A stretch of DNA of 5,754 nt, taken from NCBI GenBank assembly GCA_003525525.1, contig DQED01000244.1:1-5754 (forward strand). The letters run 5' to 3'. The first letter of the stretch is position 1, and every line of letters begins with the position of its first letter. Source of the DNA: Desulfovibrio sp. GTDB taxonomy: Bacteria > Desulfobacterota > Desulfovibrionia > Desulfovibrionales > Desulfovibrionaceae. Position numbers and translations under genes: made by a program. Positions 1-5,336 of the stretch are shown piece after piece. Under the pieces are notes generated by a model that saw only the letters and a list, made by a program, of their open reading frames with translations, did not search any database and was not told the DNA's origin.

Positions 1-260
1 GCACCGCCATCATCAAGTCCAAGTCCGGCATGAAGGTCATCCTCGAAGGCCACACCGACAGCATCGGTACCGAACAGTACAACATGAAGCTCGGTCAGCG
101 CCGCGCCGACTCCGTCAAGTCCTTCTTCGTGAAGAAGGGCATCGACGCCAGCCGCATCGAGACCATCAGCTTCGGCGAGTCCGATCCGGTCGCCACCAAC
201 AAGACCGCTCAGGGTCGCGCCCTGAACCGCCGGTGCGTGATCAAGTTCAAGAGCATGTAA
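1..260 (+). CDS. OmpA-family C-terminal peptidoglycan-binding domain protein (3' part only)
   Basis: This is the last part of a gene whose start lies outside the window; the reading frame is open from base 3 to the TAA at 258-260, giving 85 residues. The sequence is a typical OmpA-like (OmpA_C) domain. It has the GHTDSIGT loop, then LGQRRADSVKSFF, a SFGES segment and the closing GRALNRR motif. In this family the domain binds the diaminopimelate of peptidoglycan through an Asp and an Arg. Both are visible (D19 of HTD and R34 of RRAD, counting from base 3), and their 15-residue spacing equals that of D271/R286 in Acinetobacter OmpA. The protein probably tethers the outer membrane to the cell wall. 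Whether the missing N-terminal part is a beta-barrel, a lipoprotein (Pal-type) or another module cannot be told. The ATG at 30 is internal and not a plausible start. A strong terminator follows 24 bp after the stop. Confidence 0.93.
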   Translation, partial: TAIIKSKSGMKVILEGHTDSIGTEQYNMKLGQRRADSVKSFFVKKGIDASRIETISFGESDPVATNKTAQGRALNRRCVIKFKSM

Positions 261-283
261 GCGGGACGGTCCGCCGTCTCCCT

Positions 284-321
284 GGCCAGACGCCCCTTCG
301 GGGCGTCTGGCCTTGTCTTTT
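284..321 (+). terminator. Rho-independent terminator after the OmpA-family gene
   Basis: A perfect 13-bp GC-rich stem (284-296 pairing with 300-312) encloses a TTC loop and is followed by a T-rich tail TTGTCTTTT (313-321). This is the classical intrinsic terminator layout and lies 24 bp past the OmpA-family stop codon. It is only 14 bp from the next start codon, so it separates or attenuates the two plus-strand genes. Confidence 0.9.
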
Positions 322-325
322 GCAC

Positions 326-329
326 GGAG
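326..329 (+). promoter_or_regulatory. Ribosome binding site of the LysM gene
   Basis: GGAG lies 6 nt before the ATG at 336 and begins 5 nt after the T-run of the preceding terminator. It supports the chosen start. There is no space for a promoter between the terminator and this site. Confidence 0.7.
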
Positions 330-335
330 TGCCTG

Positions 336-1268
336 ATGCCAAGCGCTAAAACCCTCGTCGCTCTCGTCTTCCTTCTGTTGGCCGCTCCCGGTTCCGCCTG
401 GGCCGGACTCAATGTCTACCGCGCGGACGGACCGGCTCCCACGCTCCAGATCGAAGAGCCCAAGCCCCTGGAATACAAGGTCCAGAAGGGCGACTCCGTG
501 GCTGCGATCGCCAAGAAATTTTCCATCACGTCCAAGGATCTGATGGCCGCCAACGGTCTGGCCGACGCCAAGAAGCTCAAGGCCGGCCAGACGCTCAAGA
601 TTCCCGGCAAGACGGCTCCCGCGCCCGTCGCCAAGGCCGCCGCTCCGGCTGCTGCGCCCGTAGCCGCCGCCGCGCCCGCCGCCAAGGCCGTTCCGTCCAA
701 GCCCGAACCCATGCCCATGGAGGCCAAGGCCGACGCCTCGGCCAAGAAGGCTTCCAAGCGTGGCGAGGTTTTGGACCCTGGCGTGGACGAAAGCGCGCCG
801 ATCAAGGGGAAAAAAGGGAAAAAGGGCAAGTTCGAACCCGCTCCCGCCCCTGCGCCGACCATCGAGGTGGACGACAAGATGCGCGCCTCGTTCGGCAAGA
901 CGGGCGTCATCACCAACAGCAGCAATGTGCCGCAAAACATCCGCGACGAGTTCCTGGCCTATGCCAGGAAATGGGTGGACGAACTCGACCGGCTCGGCGT
1001 CGGCACCGCGACCCACAAAAAGATCCGGCAGGTCGGCGACCATTGGGAAGCGACCTACCGCGTCATCATCCGCGAGTCCCTGGGCGCGGAAGTCAAGAAG
1101 GTCGATTACGACCACACGCCGTATGTGGGGCACATCACCTACATGCAGCGGGTCTACACCTGCGAAGCCCCTACCAAGCAGGCGGCCCTGGCCGGGCCGT
1201 TCACGTCCAAGGATGAGGCCATCCGCGAAATCTTCAGCTATTCCGGTCAGAAGAAAGCCTGGCGCTAA
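336..1268 (+). CDS. Secreted LysM-domain protein with uncharacterised C-terminal domain
   Basis: The 310-residue protein is predicted to be exported and to bind peptidoglycan. Residues 1-23 form a signal peptide: Lys5, a hydrophobic stretch LVALVFLLLAAPG, and a likely cut after AWA. Residues about 47-90 are one LysM domain (YKVQKGDSVAAIAKKF, then AANGL and LKAGQTLKIP), the fold that binds N-acetylglucosamine glycans. Residues 91-175 are a low-complexity linker, first Ala/Pro-rich, then Lys-rich (KGKKGKKGK, 158-165), and probably disordered. Residues about 178-310 look folded, with a helix (RDEFLAYARKWVDELDRL) and several amphipathic strands; I recognise no family there and no catalytic motif. 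It has a single Cys (276). The ATG at 336 is chosen because GGAG at 326-329 sits 6 nt upstream and the signal peptide begins there. The gene follows an OmpA-family gene, which fits an envelope role, but a terminator lies between them. The LysM call is firm; the function of the C-terminal part is unknown. Confidence 0.92.
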   Translation: MPSAKTLVALVFLLLAAPGSAWAGLNVYRADGPAPTLQIEEPKPLEYKVQKGDSVAAIAKKFSITSKDLMAANGLADAKKLKAGQTLKIPGKTAPAPVAKAAAPAAAPVAAAAPAAKAVPSKPEPMPMEAKADASAKKASKRGEVLDPGVDESAPIKGKKGKKGKFEPAPAPAPTIEVDDKMRASFGKTGVITNSSNVPQNIRDEFLAYARKWVDELDRLGVGTATHKKIRQVGDHWEATYRVIIRESLGAEVKKVDYDHTPYVGHITYMQRVYTCEAPTKQAALAGPFTSKDEAIREIFSYSGQKKAWR

Positions 1269-1290
1269 CAGCCGGGTACGCGCAACGCAC

Positions 1291-1327
1291 AAACGCCTCC
1301 CGGGCTGGCCCGGGAGGCGTTTTTTTT
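1291..1327 (+). terminator. Rho-independent terminator after the LysM gene
   Basis: A perfect 12-bp stem (1293-1304 with 1309-1320) closes a CTGG loop and runs directly into eight T residues (1320-1327). Two further A-T pairs can extend the stem at its base. It is a strong intrinsic terminator for plus-strand transcription. On the minus strand the same stem is followed only by TTTG, so it could stop transcription from the convergent FAH gene less efficiently; no better terminator is visible for that gene in 1328-1447. Confidence 0.95.
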
Positions 1328-1447
1328 ATGAAACCGCAGGAAGAAGAAGCGGAACTTCACGCAGCAAGCAGGGAGTTCACGGCCGAAGCGGCACAGGATG
1401 CAACCTGTTGGAACAAAGCGGCGCTGCTTCGGCGCGAGGCGCGATGC

Positions 1448-2326
1448 TCAAGACGCGCTGCCGGCGTCGAGGACGGGATTTCGCAGCACGCCGTAGCCCT
1501 CAAGCGCCACCTCCACCATGTCGCCGGGCTTGAGGTAGCGCGGCGGCGTCGAGGCAAAGCCCACGCCGGAGGGCGTTCCGGTGACGATCACATCCCCGGG
1601 GGACAGGGTCATGGCTTCGGAAAGGTTCGCCACCAGCAGGTCCAAGGGAAAGAGCATGTCGGCAGTGGACGCCTCCTGCATGACCTCGCCGTTGACGGTG
1701 GTGCTCAGACGCAGGCCGCACGCGCCGGGCGGCAGTTCGTCGGTGGTGCAGAGCTCGGGACCGAACGCGCCGGTATTGTCGAAATTCTTGCCGAGAAACC
1801 ACTGGCTCGTGCGAAACTGGTAGTCGCGCACCGAGGCTTCGTTGAAGAGCGCATAGCCGGCGATGTGCGCCAGCGCGGCCTCGCGGGGAATGTTGCGTCC
1901 GCCGATGCCGATCACGGCCGCGACCTCGCCTTCGTAGTCGAGCATGCGTGAAACGAGCGGACGCACGAGGGGCGCGTCATGCCCCACGAGCGTCGAGGCC
2001 ATGCGCGCGAAAAAGACGGGATGCTCGGGCAGGCTTTTCGGATCGACCTCGATGGCGTGATCCACGTAATTGAGGCCCACGCACAGGATCTTGCACGGGT
2101 CGGGCACGGGCGGCAGCAGCCGCACCGAGGAAAAGCGCAATTGGCAGTCTGACCCGGCCGCGGCCGCGGCTTGGGCAGCGTCCTGCAGACCGGCGTCGCC
2201 AAGGGCAAGGAGCGCTTTCATGTTCGTGGGAAGCCCGGGCGCGGCCAGGGACAGATCGACAAGGACATCGCCGAGACGCACGCCGATGCGCGGTCCCGAG
2301 GCGTGTGCAAACGTGACAAGGCGCAT
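1448..2326 (-). CDS. Fumarylacetoacetate hydrolase (FAH) family protein
   Basis: The 292-residue protein belongs to the FAH superfamily, Mg2+/Mn2+-dependent cytosolic enzymes that hydrolyse, decarboxylate or isomerise 2-oxo/2-hydroxy-dienoic and acylpyruvate-type acids; the substrate cannot be read from the sequence. A small N-terminal region (1-75) precedes the catalytic fold, which begins at PDPCKILCVGLNYVDHA (75-91). Recognisable family motifs are HPVFFARMAST (102-112), LDYEGEVAAVIG (129-140) with the presumed metal ligands E132 and E134, NEASVRDYQ (162-170), GKNFDNTGAFGP (179-190) and VIVTGTPSGVG (246-256). The third metal ligand, usually Asp (FAHD1 D102), aligns with Glu163 here. The start at 2326 is chosen because GGAGG stands 4 nt upstream and the domain begins at MRLVTF; the open frame extends 54 codons further, but with unconvincing protein sequence. 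The gene converges with the LysM gene and lies 225 bp downstream of sppA with a candidate promoter of its own. Confidence 0.9.
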   Translation of the reverse strand: MRLVTFAHASGPRIGVRLGDVLVDLSLAAPGLPTNMKALLALGDAGLQDAAQAAAAAGSDCQLRFSSVRLLPPVPDPCKILCVGLNYVDHAIEVDPKSLPEHPVFFARMASTLVGHDAPLVRPLVSRMLDYEGEVAAVIGIGGRNIPREAALAHIAGYALFNEASVRDYQFRTSQWFLGKNFDNTGAFGPELCTTDELPPGACGLRLSTTVNGEVMQEASTADMLFPLDLLVANLSEAMTLSPGDVIVTGTPSGVGFASTPPRYLKPGDMVEVALEGYGVLRNPVLDAGSAS

Positions 2327-2330
2327 GCGA

Positions 2331-2336
2331 CCTCCC
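2331..2336 (-). promoter_or_regulatory. Ribosome binding site deciding the FAH gene start
   Basis: On the minus strand GGGAGG precedes the ATG at 2326 with a 4-nt spacer (TCGC). An in-frame ATG at 2338 overlaps this site and so is disfavoured as the start. Confidence 0.75.
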
Positions 2337-2352
2337 ATACGGCTTGAAACCC

Positions 2353-2382
2353 ACACTAGAAGGGAGATCCGTGAGGCGTCAA
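2353..2382 (-). promoter_or_regulatory. Candidate sigma70 promoter for the FAH gene
   Basis: On the minus strand TTGACG (2382-2377) is separated by 18 nt from TAGTGT (2358-2353). The -35 box matches consensus at 5 of 6 bases; the -10 box keeps only T1, A2 and T6. Predicted transcription would begin near 2346, about 20 nt before the ATG, leaving a short leader with the ribosome binding site. The match is moderate and rests on sequence alone. Confidence 0.4.
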
Positions 2383-2403
2383 GAAGCGGCAGGAGAAGCG
2401 GGC

Positions 2404-2419
2404 ATTGCAGTGCTGCAAT
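2404..2419. promoter_or_regulatory. Inverted repeat upstream of the FAH gene, possible operator
   Basis: ATTGCAG and CTGCAAT form a perfect 7-bp inverted repeat with a 2-bp TG spacer. Its centre lies about 65 bp upstream of the transcription start predicted from the candidate promoter, a position typical of activator sites. The repeat has no T-run and is too short and weak to be a terminator for sppA. No regulator gene is present in the window. Confidence 0.35.
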
Positions 2420-2551
2420 CCCGGTGCGGCAAGAGAGGGCCACAATCGTCGCAGAACGCCTGCCCAGGGCGTATCGGCACAAGATCAAGGGATTTGTGCG
2501 GCAGGAGCGAAAGACCGTGAAATCGGGCGGAGAGCGCCAATCGACGCGAGG

Positions 2552-3490
2552 CTAGGGGAGGGGCAGCGTCTGCGTTTCGGAAACGCCGCCAAGGCCGGAC
2601 AAAAGCCAGGACAGCACCGCGGCACGCAGGTCGGGCGTCTGCGCGGTCGAGGAAAAAAGCCCCAGCACCCCGCTCTTCTTCTTGGGGCCGGAAAGCTGGG
2701 GCACTTCGCCCTTGAGCCCGGTTTGCGCCTTGACGGAGTCGATGGCGTCTTCCAGGCCGCCCAGTTCGTCCACCAGGCCCAGTTCCTTGGCCCTGGCCCC
2801 GGTCATGGCGCGGGCGTCGGCGATGGCGGCGACGGACTGGGGCGACAGTTTGCGTTCCTTGGCCACGTCGCCGGAAAACTGCTTGTTGAGGTCGTTGATC
2901 AGCCCTTCGAGGTAGGCGCGCTGTTCGGGCGAAAGCGGCTTGAACGGACTGCCGGCGTCCTTGAGCTTGCCCGTGGTCAGGGACTCGAAGCCGACGCCGA
3001 GCTTCTGCATGAGTTCGGTCACGTTGGCCATCTGCGACATGACGCCGATGCTGCCGGTGATCGTGCCGGGATTGGCGAAAATGCGGCTCGCCGGACAGGC
3101 GGCGTAGTAGCCGCCGGAAGCGGCCACGGCGGAGAAGGAAGCCACCACAGGCTTTTTGCGCCCGAGCTTTTTCACCGCCATGTAGATTTCCTGGGACGGG
3201 CCGAACGCGCCGCCGGGGGAGTTGATGCGCAGCACCACACCCTTGACGGAATCGTCCTCGCGCAGTTCGCGGATGAAATCCACGGTCTTTTCGGCGTCGG
3301 TGATCGTGCCCTCGATGCGCACCACGCCAATGCGCGCGGAAGTCGGGCCGAGCAGCCGCGCGCCGTCGTCGTCGCCCCAAACGCCGAGGACGGCCGCGAC
3401 CCCCACAACGAGGACCACGGCCGCCACGGCGACAAGCAGCCCGAACAGGCCGGGCCGCCTCTGGGCAAAGGAATCGTTAACGCTGGGCAT
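2552..3490 (-). CDS. sppA: Signal peptide peptidase SppA, short (about 36 kDa) type
   Basis: The 312-residue membrane-anchored serine protease of the S49 family digests signal peptides left in the membrane after export. One transmembrane segment spans residues about 14-38 after a short N-terminal tail with two Arg; the catalytic domain is predicted outside the cytoplasm. Visible motifs are RIEGTI (58-63), LRINSPGGAFGPSQEIY (87-103) and SFSAVAASGGYYAA (118-131) with the catalytic Ser125. TTGKLKDAGSPF (172-183) carries the presumed general-base Lys177. The Ser-Lys spacing of 52 equals that of S147/K199 in Bacillus subtilis SppA. The length is that of the single-domain form, about half of E. coli SppA. 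The start at 3490 lies inside rpsA, overlapping it by 14 nt. The preceding TTGGAAGAGG is a poor Shine-Dalgarno, so coupling to rpsA translation is likely. No other ATG occurs before residue 104. It is transcribed with rpsA. Confidence 0.95.
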   Translation of the reverse strand: MPSVNDSFAQRRPGLFGLLVAVAAVVLVVGVAAVLGVWGDDDGARLLGPTSARIGVVRIEGTITDAEKTVDFIRELREDDSVKGVVLRINSPGGAFGPSQEIYMAVKKLGRKKPVVASFSAVAASGGYYAACPASRIFANPGTITGSIGVMSQMANVTELMQKLGVGFESLTTGKLKDAGSPFKPLSPEQRAYLEGLINDLNKQFSGDVAKERKLSPQSVAAIADARAMTGARAKELGLVDELGGLEDAIDSVKAQTGLKGEVPQLSGPKKKSGVLGLFSSTAQTPDLRAAVLSWLLSGLGGVSETQTLPLP

Positions 3491-5207
3491 CCTCTTCCAA
3501 CTTCTGGCGCAGCAGCTCGCCGAGGTTGCTGCCGGTGTCCGAAGGTCCGGCGGTGCGGAACTCCTTGGACTTGCGCTTGTCCTCTTCGTCCTTGATGGAC
3601 TTGATGGACAGGCCCAGGCGGCGCTCGTCGGCGCTGACGTGGATGACCTTGGCTTCGATCTCGTCCCCTTCCTTGTACAGCTCGGCCGGGGTCTTGACCT
3701 TCTTGCGGCTGATCTCGGAGACGTGGACCAGGCCCTCGATGCCCTCCTCGACCTCGACGAAGAGGCCGAAGTCCGTGATGTTGGTCACGGTGCCCTTGAC
3801 CATGGCGCCGACCGGGTAGGTGTCGGGCACGCGGGTCCAGGGATCCTCGGAGAGCTGCTTGATGCCGAGGGTGAACTTCTCGTTCTCCTTGTCCACGGTC
3901 AGCACCTTGGCCATGACCGTATCGCCGCTCTTGAACATCTCGCCGGGGTGGCGGACCTTTTTGGTCCAGGAGATGTCGGAGACGTGGATCAGGCCGTCGA
4001 TGCCGTCCTCGATGCCGATGAAGATGCCGAATTCGGTGATGTTCTTCACCGAACCCTCAAGGATGGTGCCCTCGGGGTACTTCTCGGCCACGATGTCCCA
4101 GGGGTTGGGGCGCACCTGCTTCATGCCGAGCGAAATGCGCTTCTTGTCCGGATCGACGGACAGGACCACGACCTCGACCTCGTCGCCCACGTGGACCATC
4201 TGGCTCGGGTGGCGCAGCTTGCGGGTCCAGGACATCTCGGAGATGTGCACCAGGCCCTCGACGCCGGCTTCGAGTTCGACGAACGCGCCGTAATCGACCA
4301 GGTTGGTCACCTTGCCGGACAGGCGCGTGCCCTCGGGATACTTGCCGGCGATGTTCTCCCAGGGGTCGGAGACGAGCTGCTTCATGCCAAGCGAAACCTT
4401 CTGCTTCTCCTGGTCGAAGGACAGCACTTTCAGTTCCAGTTCGTCGCCCAGGTGCACCAACTCCTTGGGATGCTTGATGCGCTTCCAGGACATGTCGGTG
4501 ATGTGCATGAGGCCGTCGAGGCCGCCGAGGTCGACGAAGACGCCGTACTCGGTGATGTTCTTCACGCGCCCGGTGACGACCTGGCCCTCCTCGAGGGTCT
4601 TGAGGAGGTCCTTGCGCATGGAATCGCGCCGCTCTTCGAGCAGCACCCGCCGGGAAACGATGACGTTGCTGCGGCGGCGGTTGATCTTGAGCACGCGGAA
4701 TTCGAACTCCTGGCCGACCAGGGCGTCCATGTCGGGCACGGGGCGCAGGTCGACGTGGGAGCCGGGCAGGAACGCTTCGACGCCGCCCAGGTCGACCGTG
4801 TAGCCGCCCTTGATGCGGCGCACGATCCGGCCCGTGATCACGTCATTTTTTTCCTGGATTTCCTCGAGCTTATCAAAAAGCTGCATGCGCTTGGCCCGTT
4901 CGCGGGACAAGTGGATGGTGCCTTCGGATTCGTTCTTGGAGACGACGTAGACGTCGATCTGGTCGCCGACGCCGACTTCGAGTTCGCCGGCGGCGTCAAG
5001 GAATTCGTTGACCGGGATCTGGCCCTCGGATTTGAAGTTGACGTCCACCAGGACGTGTTCCTTGCCGATGCGGACCACGATGCCCTGGGTGATGGAGCCC
5101 TCTTCCATGTCGCCGAAATCCTCATTGAGGTAATTTTCGAGCGCGGCTTCGAAGTTGACTTCCATCTCCGTGTTAGGGTTGTTTTTCATTTCCGTGGTTT
5201 TGTCCAT
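3477..5207 (-). CDS. rpsA: 30S ribosomal protein S1
   Basis: The 576-residue protein binds mRNA on the small ribosomal subunit and helps load structured or weak-Shine-Dalgarno messages. Six S1 (OB-fold) domains are visible at about 36-104, 121-187, 206-277, 291-364, 378-451 and 465-537. The first two are divergent, as is usual for the ribosome-docking domains. The last four share the pattern G-V-NIT-(E/D)-(Y/F)-G-(V/I/L)-F-V, then GLxHxS(E/D) and a terminal LGxKQ. A charged tail (541-576, DEEDKRKSKEF to LRQKLEEDAQR) follows. The length is slightly above E. coli S1 (557). The start at 5207 is chosen because GGAGGT sits 6 nt upstream; the frame stays open further upstream into unrelated sequence, and the ATG at 5189 lacks a good site. 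A strong promoter precedes it, and sppA begins within its last codons. There is no fusion with IspH or CMP kinase, as found in some lineages. Confidence 0.98.
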   Translation of the reverse strand: MDKTTEMKNNPNTEMEVNFEAALENYLNEDFGDMEEGSITQGIVVRIGKEHVLVDVNFKSEGQIPVNEFLDAAGELEVGVGDQIDVYVVSKNESEGTIHLSRERAKRMQLFDKLEEIQEKNDVITGRIVRRIKGGYTVDLGGVEAFLPGSHVDLRPVPDMDALVGQEFEFRVLKINRRRSNVIVSRRVLLEERRDSMRKDLLKTLEEGQVVTGRVKNITEYGVFVDLGGLDGLMHITDMSWKRIKHPKELVHLGDELELKVLSFDQEKQKVSLGMKQLVSDPWENIAGKYPEGTRLSGKVTNLVDYGAFVELEAGVEGLVHISEMSWTRKLRHPSQMVHVGDEVEVVVLSVDPDKKRISLGMKQVRPNPWDIVAEKYPEGTILEGSVKNITEFGIFIGIEDGIDGLIHVSDISWTKKVRHPGEMFKSGDTVMAKVLTVDKENEKFTLGIKQLSEDPWTRVPDTYPVGAMVKGTVTNITDFGLFVEVEEGIEGLVHVSEISRKKVKTPAELYKEGDEIEAKVIHVSADERRLGLSIKSIKDEEDKRKSKEFRTAGPSDTGSNLGELLRQKLEEDAQR

Positions 5208-5278
5208 GAGTTGACCTCCAACGCGATCTATCCCTGTAAAAAGGATTTTTGGTCGTAGCAGAAAGCCCGAAAGGGCAC
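5208..5278 (-). other. rpsA 5' leader with terminal stem-loop and A/U-rich segment
   Basis: This is the predicted untranslated leader. It opens with a small hairpin, GCCC-TTTC-GGGC on the minus strand (5276-5265), placed at the predicted 5' end. An A/T-rich stretch follows, unusual for this GC-rich region, containing AAAAA-TCC-TTTTT (near 5237-5250), then the ribosome binding site. S1 is known in E. coli to repress its own translation through its leader; whether this leader does so is inference. Confidence 0.45.
5214..5219 (-). promoter_or_regulatory. Ribosome binding site deciding the rpsA start
   Basis: On the minus strand GGAGGT lies 6 nt before the ATG at 5207. It is a near-optimal Shine-Dalgarno and settles the start against the longer open frame reaching 5654. 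Confidence 0.85.
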
Positions 5279-5282
5279 AACC

Positions 5283-5311
5283 ATAATATCCCCGCCGTTC
5301 CCGGCCGTCAA
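5283..5311 (-). promoter_or_regulatory. Sigma70-type promoter of rpsA-sppA
   Basis: On the minus strand TTGACG (5311-5306) and TATTAT (5288-5283) are spaced by exactly 17 nt, a 5/6 and 5/6 match to the housekeeping consensus. Transcription would start near 5278-5276, giving a leader of about 70 nt before the rpsA ATG. Confidence 0.8.
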
Positions 5312-5336
5312 AAATGAAATGCTGATGCGGATCAGC
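5310..5336 (-). terminator. Weak candidate terminator of the upstream gene
   Basis: On the minus strand GCTGAT-CCGC-ATCAGC (5336-5321) forms a 6-bp stem that contains the TGA stop of the upstream gene, followed by ATTTCATTTTT (5320-5310). The stem is short and the T-run is interrupted, so termination may be partial. Its last T residues overlap the -35 box of the rpsA promoter. Confidence 0.35.

Noticed and set aside
804..826. Homopurine run with A6 and A5 tracts in the LysM linker, considered as a frameshift or phase-variation site
   Set aside because: It encodes the Lys/Gly linker in frame, and the A-runs are not in the codon register of a classical A AAA AAG slippery site. No stimulatory structure was seen.
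1393..1408. Small inverted repeat ACAGG-6-CCTGT between the convergent genes, considered as the FAH terminator
   Set aside because: The stem has only 5 bp and no T-run follows on the minus strand, so it is within chance expectation.
760..1533. A 257-codon plus-strand frame overlapping the LysM gene and running through its terminator
   Set aside because: Its Arg/Ser/Pro-rich translation is typical of out-of-frame GC-rich DNA, and the LysM frame has signal peptide and domain evidence.
2327..2488. N-terminal extension of the FAH frame by 54 codons
   Set aside because: The translation has no FAH-like sequence, and the ribosome binding site and domain start both point to 2326.
2405..3595. A 396-codon plus-strand open frame opposite sppA
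   Set aside because: It has a low-complexity His/Gly/Ala-rich translation and complements a clear SppA coding sequence; it is a compositional shadow.
3550..4660. Periodic near-repeats of about 260 bp
   Set aside because: These are the coding units for S1 domains 3-6, a protein-level repeat and not a separate DNA element.
3222..5258. A 678-codon open frame on the plus strand lying opposite rpsA
   Set aside because: It is the antisense shadow of rpsA and part of sppA in GC-rich codons. Its repeated Gly-Asp-Val-like pattern only mirrors the S1 repeats, and it has no independent start signals or recognisable domains.
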